From: Roseomonas sp. CECT 9278
Lineage (GTDB): Bacteria > Pseudomonadota > Alphaproteobacteria > Acetobacterales > Acetobacteraceae
NCBI RefSeq assembly: GCF_918698155.1
Contig: NZ_CAKKLX010000012.1
Span: forward strand, 62,001-126,000
Length of the DNA stretch: 64,000 nt
Direction of reading: 5' to 3'
The notes beneath the pieces were generated by a model, which was not told where the DNA came from, ran no database searches, and saw nothing but the letters and a program-made list of their open reading frames with translations. Below are positions 42,237 to 50,223 of the stretch, piece after piece (positions within the stretch are counted from its first letter, which is position 1; each line of letters starts with the position of its first letter). A program made the translations under genes and the position numbers.

Positions 42237-43289
42237 ATGACCGGCTTCACGCTTTCCGCGCTCGACCAATCCTCCGTCGCCTCCGGGCGCACGCCCGGCG
42301 AGGCGATCCGCGAGACCATCGCCCTCGCGCAGCATTGCGATGCCCTCGGCTTCCGCCGCTACTGGTGCGCCGAGCACCACAACAGCGCGTCGCACGCCGG
42401 CACCGCGCCCGAGGTGCTGATGGCCGCCATCGCCGCCGCCACACGGCGCATCCGCGTGGGCTCCGCCGGCATCATGCTGCCGCACTACGCCGCGCTGAAG
42501 GTCGCCGAGCAGTTCCGCGTGCTGGAAGCCATCGCGCCCGGGCGCATCGACCTGGGCGTCGGTCGCGCGCCGGGCTCGGATCAGCGCACCGCCTTCGCGC
42601 TGAACCCGCAGGCCAACCAGGCGGCCGACCGCTTCCCCGCGCAGGTCATGGAGGTGCTGGGCTGGCACGGCGATGGCCTGCCCGAGAACCACCCCTTCCG
42701 GTCCATCATCGCCCAGCCGGCGGTCGAGACGCGGCCGGAGATGTGGATCCTGGGCAGTTCCGACTACGGTGCGCAGGTCGCCGGCTACTTCGCCCTGCCC
42801 TATTGCTTCGCGCATTTCTTCAGCGATGGCGGCGGGTCCGAACAGGCGATCGCGATCTATCGGGAATGCTTCCAGCCCAAGCCCGGCATGCCCGGGCGCG
42901 TCGCCGCGCCGCACCCGGCCCTCGCCGTCTATTGCCTGGTGGCGGATACCGAGGCCGAGGCGCTGCGCCTGTTCCGCTCCCGCGAATTGTGGCGCCTCAA
43001 GCGCGACCGCGGCCTTTACCTGCCGCTGCCCAGCGTCGAGGAAGCCCAGGCCCATGCCTATAACGACCTGGAGCTGGCGCGCATCGAACGCATGCGCGAC
43101 AGCGCCATGGTCGGCACCCCCGAACAGGTCAAGGCGAAGCTGGAGGCGCTGTCGGCCGCTCATGGCGGCATCGCCGAATTCGCCGTCATCACCCATTGCC
43201 ACGACGCGCAGGCGCGCCGGCGATCCTACACGCTGCTGGCCGAGGCCTTCGCCCTGTCCGCCGACGGCGTGGCGCTGGCGGCGGAGTAG
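42237..43289 (+). CDS. Luciferase-like monooxygenase (LLM) family oxidoreductase
   Basis: 350 residues. The family N-terminus is present (LSALDQSSVASGRTPGEAIRETIALAQHCDALGFRRYWCAEHHNS), followed by RIRVGSAGIMLPHYAALKVAEQFRVLEAIAPGRIDLGVGRAPG, a conserved block of the MsnO8/YhbW subgroup. Such enzymes use FMNH2 and oxygen on small substrates. No operon partner is clear: the next gene is on the opposite strand. The flavin reductase needed for activity is not nearby. Confidence 0.88.
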   Translation: MTGFTLSALDQSSVASGRTPGEAIRETIALAQHCDALGFRRYWCAEHHNSASHAGTAPEVLMAAIAAATRRIRVGSAGIMLPHYAALKVAEQFRVLEAIAPGRIDLGVGRAPGSDQRTAFALNPQANQAADRFPAQVMEVLGWHGDGLPENHPFRSIIAQPAVETRPEMWILGSSDYGAQVAGYFALPYCFAHFFSDGGGSEQAIAIYRECFQPKPGMPGRVAAPHPALAVYCLVADTEAEALRLFRSRELWRLKRDRGLYLPLPSVEEAQAHAYNDLELARIERMRDSAMVGTPEQVKAKLEALSAAHGGIAEFAVITHCHDAQARRRSYTLLAEAFALSADGVALAAE

Positions 43290-43327
43290 CGCCAGGCCGC
43301 GGCCGCCGGTGTCGCGCCCGGCGCCGA

Positions 43328-44101
43328 TCAGCCGGCCATCACGTTGCGCAGCGTGCCGATCCCTTCGATCGTCACCTCCACCACCATCCCCGGACGCATC
43401 GGCAGCGCACCGACCGACGTGCCGCAGGCGATCACGTCGCCCGGCTCCAGCGTCACCTCGCGCGACAGCAGCGCCACGATGCGCTCCGGCGGCAGGATCA
43501 TGTCGGCGGTCGGGTAGTCCTGCCGCACGCGCCCGTTCAGCGCCACCTGCACCCGCAGCCCCGACCAGTCGAGCCCGGTCGCGATGGCCGGCCCGATCGG
43601 GCCGAAGCCGTCGCAGGACTTGGCGCGCGCCCATTGCGGAAAGGACGGGTCGGCGTTCAGCAGGTCGAGCGCGGTGACATCGTTCACCGCCGTCAGCCCG
43701 AAGATCGCGGCGCGCGCCTGGTCCTCGTCGGCATCCTTGCAGCGCCGGCCGATCACCAGGCCGAGCTCGCCCTCGTACAGCACCTTGCCGGCATAGCCGG
43801 CGGGCGGCGCGATCACCCCATCCGGGTCGTTCAGGCTGGTGCCGGCCTTGAGGAACCACAGCGGCGTGTCGGGATGCGCCGCGCCGGTCCTGGCGGCGAG
43901 CTCGCGATAGTTGTTCCACAGCCCGATGAACTTGCCGGGGATGACGGGGGCGAGCAGCCGCACCGCATCGCGCGCGATCACCTCGCCGGTCGGCGCGGGC
44001 TGCGCGAAGACGTCACCGCCATGCACGGCGATGGCATCATCCGCGATGCTGCCGAAGCCGGTGGTGCCGTCATGCCGTGCGAAGCGAATCCATAGCGCCA
44101 T
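43328..44101 (-). CDS. Fumarylacetoacetate hydrolase (FAH) family protein
   Basis: 257 residues with the FAH C-terminal core: GLWNNYRELA, PLWFLKAGTSLNDPDG, the metal-binding glutamates in YEGELGLVIGR, and GLTAVNDVTALDLLNADPSFPQWARAKSCDGFGPIGP. The C-terminal TSVGALPMRPGMVVEVTIEGIGTL is also characteristic. Members are hydrolases, isomerases or decarboxylases in aromatic degradation (for example 2-hydroxyhepta-2,4-diene-1,7-dioate isomerase or acylpyruvase). Convergent with the LLM gene, 38 bp apart. The substrate cannot be assigned. Confidence 0.88.
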   Translation of the reverse strand: MALWIRFARHDGTTGFGSIADDAIAVHGGDVFAQPAPTGEVIARDAVRLLAPVIPGKFIGLWNNYRELAARTGAAHPDTPLWFLKAGTSLNDPDGVIAPPAGYAGKVLYEGELGLVIGRRCKDADEDQARAAIFGLTAVNDVTALDLLNADPSFPQWARAKSCDGFGPIGPAIATGLDWSGLRVQVALNGRVRQDYPTADMILPPERIVALLSREVTLEPGDVIACGTSVGALPMRPGMVVEVTIEGIGTLRNVMAG

Positions 44102-44155
44102 GCGCCGTCCTCCCCCATCCGTCGCGCGGGGTTATGGACCGGCGCGCGCGGCGCG

Positions 44156-44473
44156 TCAGCGGCGGGTGAAGACGAAGCGCACGCCCTCGGGCAGCGTGCC
44201 GTTCTGCCGCGCGCGCCGCATCCGCCACCACAGGGAGGCCGCGCCGATCGACCCGGCCACCAGCGCCACCGGCAGCAGGATGCTGATGGCAAGCACCGCG
44301 AGCCCGGCGAGCAGCAGCCCCCCGGCGACCAGCGCCACCAGCATGCCGGCGGCGCCGATGCGCGCCAGTGCGCGGTCGAGAGGACCGGCGGGCCTGCCGC
44401 CCGGGGCGGCCGCGTCGCGGAACTCCCCGTCGGGCGTCATGTCGATCACGGGCGGGCGTCGTTGCGTGTCCAT
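44156..44473 (-). CDS. Small two-TM membrane protein of unknown function
   Basis: 105 residues. The N-terminal 35 residues are hydrophilic (MDTQRRPPVIDMTPDGEFRD); two adjacent transmembrane segments follow (ARIGAAGMLVALVAGGLLLAGLAVLAISI and LPVALVAGSIGAASLWW), then a basic tail (RMRRARQNGTLPEGVRFVFTRR). The start ATG 44473 is chosen because it gives a compact protein; the upstream extension is not needed. No family is recognised. It lies between the FAH gene and the NfeD/SPFH pair, all leftward. Confidence 0.65.
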   Translation of the reverse strand: MDTQRRPPVIDMTPDGEFRDAAAPGGRPAGPLDRALARIGAAGMLVALVAGGLLLAGLAVLAISILLPVALVAGSIGAASLWWRMRRARQNGTLPEGVRFVFTRR

Positions 44474-44572
44474 GGTGCCACTGACGTGGCCCGCGCGGGC
44501 GCGCCGGTCAAGGCTTGTCACAATCCGTGACGTGGCGCGGCGGCGCGCCGGCGCCAGGCGCCCGCCCGGGGG

Positions 44573-44998
44573 CTATTCCGGGCGCACCACCAGCGTCGTG
44601 CCGTCCACGCCCTCGACCCGCACGCGCGTCCCGGCCGGGCTCTCGGCCACGTCGCGCGGCAGCCGCGCCGCCCAGTCGGAATCGCCCACCCGCACGCGCG
44701 GGCCGGCGGCGCCGGGGTCGGTCAGCACGCCGAAGCGGCCGATCAGCCCCGCATCGGGGGTGTTCACGCGCGGCCGCGGATGCTGCGACCGCCGCAGCCG
44801 CAGCGCCACCGCGATGCCCGCCGCGAGCAGGATGACGAAGCACGCCGTCGTCACCCAGAAGGGCGGCGCCACGGCAAACAGCAGCAGTCCCGTGCCCAGC
44901 GCCGCGATCCCCACCCACAGCAGGAAAACGCCCGGCAGGATGGTCTCCGCGCCGAGCAGCACCAGCCCGGCGAGGATCCAGATCAGCGCGGGGTCCAT
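44573..44998 (-). CDS. NfeD-family protein
   Basis: 141 residues. N-terminal hydrophobic block with two to three helices (LIWILAGLVLLGAETILPGVFLLWVGIAALGTG and VTTACFVILLAAGIAVAL), then an OB-fold domain typical of the short NfeD type (LIGRFGVLTDPGAAGPRVRVGDSDWAARL and GTRVRVEGVDGTTLVVRPE). NfeD proteins associate with SPFH/stomatin proteins, and the SPFH gene lies just upstream with a 16-bp overlap. The pair corresponds to YbbJ/QmcA in E. coli and probably acts in membrane-microdomain organisation or quality control. Confidence 0.88.
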   Translation of the reverse strand: MDPALIWILAGLVLLGAETILPGVFLLWVGIAALGTGLLLFAVAPPFWVTTACFVILLAAGIAVALRLRRSQHPRPRVNTPDAGLIGRFGVLTDPGAAGPRVRVGDSDWAARLPRDVAESPAGTRVRVEGVDGTTLVVRPE

Positions 44999-45981
44999 GG
45001 CGAGGGCACCTCCGCGGCGGGGGCAGGCGGGCGCGGCGGGCGCGGCGGGGCCTGCCCATCCGGCCCGCGCAGCAATTCCATCGCCTGGGTGATGCCACCG
45101 GCCAGCGCGCTGCTCTCCATCGGCACGATCACCAGCTTCTGCGCGGTATTGCCGGCCAGCACCTCGAACGCCTTCACGTATTTGTCGGCGATGAAATACC
45201 GCAGCGCATCGGTGCCAGCACCGGAAGCGGCCTCGCCCACCATGCGCGTCGCGTTGCTCTCGGCCTGGGCCAGGCGCTCGCGTGCCTCGGCATCGCGCTT
45301 GGCGGCTTCGAGGCGACCCTCGGCTTCCAGGATCTGCGCCTGCTTGGCACCCTCGGCGCGCTTGATCTCCGCCTCGCGCTCGCCCTCGGCCTTGGCGACG
45401 GTCGCGCGGCGCTCGCGCTCGGCGGTCATCTGCAGGTTCATGGCACGGATCAGGTTCTCCGGCGGCTCGATCTTCCTGATCTCGACGCGCGCGATCTTGA
45501 CACCCCAGGGGTCGGTCGCGCCGTCCAGGATGCTCAGCAGCTGCGAATTGATCCGATCGCGCGAGGACAGCGTCTGATCGAGGTCCATCTCGCCGATCAC
45601 CGCGCGGATGTTCGTCATGGACAGCGCGGTCAGCGCCTGCTGCAGGAACTGCACGGCATAGGCCGCCTTGGCCGCATCCATCACGCGGTAATAGACGATG
45701 CCGTCCACCGCGACGGTCGCGTTGTCGCGCGTGATGACCGACTGCTCGGGGATGTCGAGCACGACCTCCTGCACGTTCATCCGCCGGCCGATCGTGTCGA
45801 TGAAGGGGATGATGAAGTTCAACCCCGGGTTCAACATGCCGGTGAAGGCGCCGAAGCGTTCCACCGTCCAGACCTCGCCTTGCGGCACGGTGCGGATGCC
45901 GCGCGTGGCGACCAGCACCGCCAGCAGCAGCACGACAATGAGGACGATGGTGGTGGGCGAGATGAATTCGAGGATGTTCAT
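44983..45981 (-). CDS. qmcA: SPFH/band-7 domain membrane protein (QmcA/stomatin-like)
   Basis: 332 residues. A single N-terminal membrane helix (TTIVLIVVLLLAVLVATRGI) is followed by the SPFH core (RTVPQGEVWTVERFGAFTGML, NPGLNFIIPFIDTIGRRMNV), SVITRDNATVAVDGIVYYRV and DLDQTLSSRDRINSQL. A coiled-coil region rich in Ala/Glu (RAEGAKQAQILEAEGRLEAAKRDAEARE) then leads to LEVLAGN-like C-terminal helices and a Pro-rich tail. It forms large oligomeric cages or microdomains and is co-transcribed with NfeD. Confidence 0.88.
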   Translation of the reverse strand: MNILEFISPTTIVLIVVLLLAVLVATRGIRTVPQGEVWTVERFGAFTGMLNPGLNFIIPFIDTIGRRMNVQEVVLDIPEQSVITRDNATVAVDGIVYYRVMDAAKAAYAVQFLQQALTALSMTNIRAVIGEMDLDQTLSSRDRINSQLLSILDGATDPWGVKIARVEIRKIEPPENLIRAMNLQMTAERERRATVAKAEGEREAEIKRAEGAKQAQILEAEGRLEAAKRDAEARERLAQAESNATRMVGEAASGAGTDALRYFIADKYVKAFEVLAGNTAQKLVIVPMESSALAGGITQAMELLRGPDGQAPPRPPRPPAPAAEVPSPWTPR

Positions 45982-46117
45982 GGCCCGGGCATACTAGCCG
46001 CAGTTCGGCCCGGGCGGTATCGCCGCGCACGCCGCGGCGCGAAGGGCTTCACCGCCCCTTGCCGGCACGCCCGCCCCGCCGGACCATGCGCGGCGTCGAA
46101 CGGGAAGGAACAGCAGC

Positions 46118-46900
46118 ATGTCCGGCAACAGCCAGCCCCTCACGGTGGACCTCGGCGGCCTGCGCGTCGCGATCAGCGCGGGCGCGGGCGGCATCGGCCG
46201 CGTCATGGCCGACAGCTTCGCCGCGCGCGGCGCGCGGGTCTTTGTCTGCGACCTCGATGCCGAATCGCTGGCCGCCTGCCCCCACCCCGCCATGCGCGCC
46301 GACATGGGCGAGGTCGCGGAATGCGAAGCCTTCGTCGAAGCCGCCGCGAAGCAGCTCGGCGGCCTCGATGTGCTGGTGAACAATGCCGGCATCGCCGGGC
46401 CCACCGCGCGCGTCGAGGATGTCTCGCCCGAGGCCCTGGAAGCGACCCTGCGGATCGACCTGGCCGCCATGTTCCACTGCGCGCGCGTGGCCGTGCCGCA
46501 CCTGCGCGCGGCCGGCGGCGGGTCGATCGTGAACCTGTCCTCGGCCGCCGGGCGCTTCGGCTTTCCGCTGCGCAGCCCCTATGCGGCCGCGAAATGGGGC
46601 GTGGTCGGCTTCACCAAGTCGCTGTCGATCGAACTCGGGCCGGACCGCATCCGCGTCAATGCCATCCTGCCCGGCCTGGTGGCGGGCGACCGCATCCGCC
46701 GGGTCATCGAAGCCAAGGCCCAGGCGCAGGGCGTGCCCTTCCGCGACAAGGAAGCCGAACTCCTGCGCGACGTCTCGCTGCGCTGCTACGTCACGCAGCA
46801 CGACATCGCCAACATGGCGCTGTATCTGTGCTCGCCCTTCGGCGCGACCATCAGCGGCCAGGCGCTGTCGGTGGACGGGGACCAGCAGCGGCTGGGGTGA
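46118..46900 (+). CDS. Short-chain dehydrogenase/reductase (classical SDR)
   Basis: 260 residues. Cofactor motif SAGAGGIGRVMADSFA, NNAGIAGP, catalytic Ser in VNLSSAAGR, YAAAKWGVVG (Tyr and Lys) and the PG-type VNAILPGLV. It is a canonical classical SDR, most like 3-oxoacyl-ACP reductase or secondary-alcohol dehydrogenases. The substrate is not predictable. The stop is exactly adjacent to that of the convergent gene at 46901 (shared TGATCA). Confidence 0.88.
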   Translation: MSGNSQPLTVDLGGLRVAISAGAGGIGRVMADSFAARGARVFVCDLDAESLAACPHPAMRADMGEVAECEAFVEAAAKQLGGLDVLVNNAGIAGPTARVEDVSPEALEATLRIDLAAMFHCARVAVPHLRAAGGGSIVNLSSAAGRFGFPLRSPYAAAKWGVVGFTKSLSIELGPDRIRVNAILPGLVAGDRIRRVIEAKAQAQGVPFRDKEAELLRDVSLRCYVTQHDIANMALYLCSPFGATISGQALSVDGDQQRLG

Positions 46901-47308
46901 TCAGACCGCGCGCATGCGGTTGTTGCGCGGATTGCGTTCGACCTCCGCCAGGCCCAACGCCGCCAGCACCGGCGGGACATAGACGCCGAAGCGCCCGCGC
47001 AGGCCCTTCTTGAGGCCATACCACCCGCCCACCGGGTTGCCGGGGTCGCGGCCCCAGGCCTCGACGCTGCCCTCGGCCGCGGGCTTCTGTTCGTCCGCAC
47101 CGCCCAGCGGCACCCAGTCGCCGCGCGCGCGCAGCATGGCGTGCAGGTCCTCGATGCAGCGCAGCCGGTAGCGGAGTTCGGTCTTGCCGACGCGCACCAC
47201 CAGCGCCGGCGGGTCGGCGGCGGCGTCGCGGAAGGCGGAGAAAACGCTGCCGCCGCTCGGTGTCGTCAGCATCCAGGGGCTCTCGCGCGTGCCTTCGCCC
47301 TCGGCCAT
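46901..47308 (-). CDS. Conserved small protein (DUF6855-like)
   Basis: 135 residues beginning MAEGEGTRESPWMLTTPSGG, with AGGAGGAGG immediately upstream of the ATG at 47308. The sequence has a compact conserved character (LVVRVGKTELRYRLRCIEDLHAMLRARGDWVPLGGADEQKP, GNPVGGWYGLKKGLRGRFGVYVPPVLAALGLAEVERNPRNNRMRA). From memory this matches a family now called DUF6855, of unknown function. It is soluble, with no signal peptide. Convergent and directly abutting the SDR gene. No function is proposed. Confidence 0.72.
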   Translation of the reverse strand: MAEGEGTRESPWMLTTPSGGSVFSAFRDAAADPPALVVRVGKTELRYRLRCIEDLHAMLRARGDWVPLGGADEQKPAAEGSVEAWGRDPGNPVGGWYGLKKGLRGRFGVYVPPVLAALGLAEVERNPRNNRMRAV

Positions 47309-47510
47309 GGCGTCCTCCTCCTGCAGCAGGATCCTCTGCCGCGCGCTGGGGGTTGCGGCCCCGCCCGGTGCCTGCGCGCCGCGCCAACCCGAACCAGACA
47401 CCTTGCGTTCCGGATGCGCAAGAACAACGGCGGGGCGCTGCCAGCGCCGACGCGCAGCGGGGCCGCGCGCGAATTCAGCCGCGCGAGGGTTTGCTGTAGG
47501 GTCCGCCGCG

Positions 47511-47957
47511 ATGACCGACCCCATCCGCTCCCTCGACGACCTCGCCCCCGGCATGGCCTGGGACCTCGGCACGCTCACGCTGTCGCATGAGGAGGTCGTG
47601 GCCTTCGCGTCCAACTACGACCCGCAATACTTCCACCTCGACCCGGTTGCGGCGCGCGAAAGCATCTTCGGCGAGCTGGTCGCGAGCGGTCTGCACACCC
47701 TCTCGGCGGTCTTCGGGCGCGTCATGGGCAGCGGGCTGCTCGCGCAGGTCTCGCTCGGCGGCAACCAGATCGACACGAAATGGCCGGCGCCGCTGCGCCC
47801 GGGCGAGGAGATCGCCATCCGTACGGAGGTGCTCGAACTGCGCCCCTCGCGCTCCGGCCGCCCGCTCGGCATCGCGAAGCTGAAGCATACCGGCAAGCGC
47901 CTGTCCGACGGCGTCGTGGTGATCGAGGCGGTGGGGACGCATTTCCTCAGGCGTTGA
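47511..47957 (+). CDS. MaoC-like hotdog-fold dehydratase
   Basis: 148 residues, normal for MaoC/R-specific enoyl-CoA hydratases. N-terminal DLAPGMAWDLGTLTLSHEEVVAFASNYDPQYFHLDP contains the hydratase motif with the catalytic Asp (YDPQ) and His (FHLD). GELVASGLHTLSAVFGRVM follows, and the strand LELRPSRSGRPLGIAKLK. It would hydrate trans-2-enoyl-CoA or a related thioester. The gene is followed directly by the 36-bp tandem repeat, which separates it from the convergent PA2928-like gene. Confidence 0.88.
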   Translation: MTDPIRSLDDLAPGMAWDLGTLTLSHEEVVAFASNYDPQYFHLDPVAARESIFGELVASGLHTLSAVFGRVMGSGLLAQVSLGGNQIDTKWPAPLRPGEEIAIRTEVLELRPSRSGRPLGIAKLKHTGKRLSDGVVVIEAVGTHFLRR

Positions 47958-47964
47958 GGCGGGC

Positions 47965-48121
47965 CAGCGTCACCGCGTTGCGTCAGGCGGCGACGCCCGA
48001 CAGCGTCACCGCGTTATGTCAGGCGGCGACGCCCGGCAGCGTCACCGCGTTATGTCAGGCGGCGACGCCCGGCAGCGTCACCGCGTTATGTCAGGCGGCG
48101 ACGCCCGACAGCGTCACCGCG
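47965..48121. repeat. 36-bp tandem repeat carrying copies of a gene's 3' end
   Basis: Four full units and a fifth partial one with period 36. The consensus starts CAGCGTCACCGCGTTATGTC and continues AGGCGGCGACGCCCGG. Units begin at 47965, 48001, 48037, 48073 and 48109; units 2 and 3 are identical. Read on the minus strand each unit encodes AVTLxGVAA-stop, the last codons of the PA2928-like gene whose real stop is at 48091-48093, so three extra copies of its tail lie downstream of it. GGCGACGCC in each unit is a small palindrome. Confidence 0.92.
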
Positions 48122-49371
48122 CCATCGGCCAGCGCCACGACGACCAGCGTCTCGGTCTCCTGCGGTGGCGGCGCAAGCCCGGCCAGCGCCAGGTGCCGCG
48201 CGCCCGGCATCACGCTGGTCACCCGCGCGATCGGCAGCGCCGCGCGCCAGGCCACCGCCCCCGCCGCATCGACGCGCAGCAGCGTCAGCCCCTGCCCCGG
48301 CATGCCTTCCAGCACCAGCACCCCGGGCGGGTCGGCGAGCAGGATCGGCGCCTCGCCCCCCGCGGTCAGGAAGCCGGCCAGCGTCAGCCCGGCCACGCCC
48401 GCCAGGCGCGCCACATCGACCAGCCTTTCCGCCTGGCCGAAGCGGTCGGGAAAGTTCGCCGGCCAGCCGGGCGGCGCGGCCGAGCCCATCCTTACCGCAC
48501 CGCGCCACAGCTGCTGCGTGGTGCCCGCCCCCGGCGCGGTGGGTGACAGGAAGCGCGTGCCCGGCCCGCGCGCCGCCACCGGCGGGTCCAGCCGCGCATC
48601 CCTGGGCGGCAGGCCGAACCAGGCCTCGCCCAGCCGTGCCTCCAGCACCCGGAAGGCGGTCGGCCCGCCCGGGCCGAAGGCGGCGGCGGCGCTCAGCGCC
48701 GGCAGCGGCCGCGGCGCGGGCGCCGTCGTCGGCGAGGCCACGAAATCACGCGGGTCGATCCGCCAGGCCGGCCCACCGCGCGGGTCGAACACCAGCGCAT
48801 CCGCCAGCCGCACTTGCCCGCGCACCGGGCTCGCGAGCCCGGGCACCGCCGCATTGCGCCCGGCGATGCCGGCCTGGTCGGCCAGCACCTGCCCATCCAC
48901 CGCCGAGACCGCGCCGAGCCCATCCAGCCACAGCCAGATCGTCGCCCCCTGTTCGCCGATCAGCCCGTCGCGCATGTCGTGGCTGCCGCGGCTGTCGATG
49001 CGCCGGCTCTCCATCGTCACAAGGTGCGCGACGAAGCGCGTCACCAGCTCGGGCAGCGCGAGGGCGTGCAGTTCCACCCGCTCCCGCGGCGCAGGCTGGC
49101 CGGGTGCGTCGGTGGCGTCCTGCTCGCTGCGCCGAGTGAGAAGGAACAGCGTGTCCTGCCCGCCCAGGCTGGTCCGCAGCGGCGGCGGCAGCAGGCGGCG
49201 CGGACCCAGGCGCTGCGGCGGCGTGCCTTCGAAGGCCGCGTAGATCGCGCCACCGACCAGCGCGGTCGCCAGCAGCCCGACATAAAGGCCGGCCGTCACC
49301 AGGTGGCGCCGGCCGGTCCCGCCGGGCGCCGGCGGCGCGGGCGCGTCGCCCTGCCCCGGCGGCCAGGTCAC
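48091..49371 (-). CDS. PA2928-like exported or membrane-anchored protein
   Basis: 426 residues from a GTG at 49371, 10 bp after the upstream gene. One N-terminal hydrophobic helix (HLVTAGLYVGLLATALVGGAIYAAF) anchors the protein. The rest has the feel of a beta-propeller: LRTSLGGQDTLFLLTRRSEQ, GEQGATIWLWLDGLGAVSAVDGQVLAD and VLEGMPGQGLTLLRVDAAGAVAW. From memory this fits the PA2928 family, of unknown function. Its last codons have been duplicated downstream as a 36-bp tandem repeat. It may form a unit with the two small secreted genes just upstream. Confidence 0.6.
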   Translation of the reverse strand: MTWPPGQGDAPAPPAPGGTGRRHLVTAGLYVGLLATALVGGAIYAAFEGTPPQRLGPRRLLPPPLRTSLGGQDTLFLLTRRSEQDATDAPGQPAPRERVELHALALPELVTRFVAHLVTMESRRIDSRGSHDMRDGLIGEQGATIWLWLDGLGAVSAVDGQVLADQAGIAGRNAAVPGLASPVRGQVRLADALVFDPRGGPAWRIDPRDFVASPTTAPAPRPLPALSAAAAFGPGGPTAFRVLEARLGEAWFGLPPRDARLDPPVAARGPGTRFLSPTAPGAGTTQQLWRGAVRMGSAAPPGWPANFPDRFGQAERLVDVARLAGVAGLTLAGFLTAGGEAPILLADPPGVLVLEGMPGQGLTLLRVDAAGAVAWRAALPIARVTSVMPGARHLALAGLAPPPQETETLVVVALADGAVTLSGVAA

Positions 49372-49381
49372 TGCCGGGCGC

Positions 49382-49627
49382 TCAGCGGCAGGAACACGAC
49401 CCGCCGGCGCCGCCGAAATTGCGCCGGGCGAAGTTCTCGGCATCCGATCGCGTGCTGAAGCCCGGCCCCATCTGGCAGAAGGACGTGCCGCGCGCGATGC
49501 GCATCTGGTCGGGGTCGCGCATGTCGACCTCGATGCGCCCATGCGAGCAATAGACCCAGTAATCCGCGAGGGCTGCGACCGGCGCCATCAGCGCGGCAGC
49601 GACCAGCAGCGCCGGGGCGCGGCGCAT
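49382..49627 (-). CDS. Small secreted four-cysteine protein, copy A
   Basis: 81 residues with a signal peptide (MRRAPALLVAAALMAPVAALA) and a mature chain of about 60: DYWVYCSHGRIEVDMRDPDQ, MRIARGTSFCQMGPGF and FARRNFGGAGGSCSCR. Four cysteines (YC, FC and CSC at the end) are shared with the adjacent copy B. They could form two disulfides or bind a metal. The ATG at 49627 overlaps the stop of copy B by one base (TGATG), so the two are co-translated. No named family is recognised. Confidence 0.78.
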   Translation of the reverse strand: MRRAPALLVAAALMAPVAALADYWVYCSHGRIEVDMRDPDQMRIARGTSFCQMGPGFSTRSDAENFARRNFGGAGGSCSCR

Positions 49628-49872
49628 CAGCGGCACGAGCACGGCCGCCCCGCGCCACCGAAATTGTTCCGCGCGAAATCCTGCGCGGAGGACAGGAAGC
49701 CGAATTTCGGCCCCATCTGGCACACGCCCGACCCGCGCGCGATGCGCATCTGGTTGGGGTCGCGGCTGTCGACCTCGATGCGGTTGTTGGCGCAATAGAC
49801 ATAGTAGTCGGCATGCGCGGCGGCGGGCACGAGCACCGCGGCCACGGCCGCGGCGGCGAAGACCAGTCTCAT
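49627..49872 (-). CDS. Small secreted four-cysteine protein, copy B
   Basis: 81 residues, the same length as copy A and clearly its paralogue: DYYVYCANNRIEVDSRDPNQ, MRIARGSGVCQMGPKF and FARNNFGGAGRPCSCR. The signal peptide is MRLVFAAAAVAAVLVPAAAHA. The core RIEVDxRDPxQMRIARG, CQMGP, FARxNFGGAG and CSCR at the C-terminus are invariant between copies, while the signal peptides have diverged. A recent tandem duplication is the simplest explanation. Function unknown; the conserved Asp-rich turn could hold a metal. Confidence 0.78.
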   Translation of the reverse strand: MRLVFAAAAVAAVLVPAAAHADYYVYCANNRIEVDSRDPNQMRIARGSGVCQMGPKFGFLSSAQDFARNNFGGAGRPCSCR

Positions 49873-50068
49873 GGCGGCGATCCTCCGGATGGTTTCCCCC
49901 GGGGAAGGATGCGGCGCGGCGGCGGCGGGCCGCAAGTGACGCCTGTTACGAAAACGGCGCGCGGGGATGCCCCGGCGCGCCGTTCGCTGAAGCGTTTCAG
50001 ACCGCCAGGGCCGGCCCGCAGGCCGAAGCGTCACCGCCGGAACCAGCGGCCCGATGCGCTGCCTAGGG

Positions 50069-50099
50069 CCGGGAGCGCATGGGCGCGACCGCGCCCGGA
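50069..50099 (-). repeat. Fragment of the 91-bp hairpin repeat
   Basis: Read on the minus strand this gives GGGCGCGGTCGCGCC, two bases, then TGCGCTCCCGG, which matches copy 1 of the znu-cassette repeat (36312-36402) at 26 of 28 positions, with one base more between the blocks. Flanking sequence diverges, so only the first half of the element is present here; the CGGATCGCGC stem is not. Confidence 0.7.
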
Positions 50100-50184
50100 C
50101 CATCAGCCGCGCCGGGACCACCAGTGCAAGGCGCGAAAGCCAAGCCCGCGGATGCGGGTGCCGGCGGCCGAGGTCAAACAATGC

Positions 50185-50218
50185 GCAGAAAAACAAACGG
50201 CCGCCTCTCGGCGGCCGT
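50185..50218 (-). terminator. Rho-independent terminator of fusA
   Basis: On the minus strand ACGGCCGCC, loop GAGA and GGCGGCCGT form a perfect 9-bp GC-rich stem, followed by TTTGTTTTTC. It begins six bases after the fusA stop. This is the clearest terminator in the window. Confidence 0.93.
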
Positions 50219-50223
50219 CTGGA

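Larger units (their letters stand above)
49873..50223. other. Intergenic region between copy B and fusA
   Basis: 351 bp without a convincing gene. It contains the 28-base fragment of the znu-cassette repeat at 50069-50099 and, at the right end, the fusA terminator at 50185-50218. The promoter of the leftward small-protein genes is probably near 49890-49940, but no boxes stand out. Confidence 0.55.

Noticed and set aside
47965..48121. Possible CRISPR array (36-bp repeats)
   Set aside because: The units are directly adjacent with no spacers, are partly a gene's 3' end, and no cas gene is nearby.
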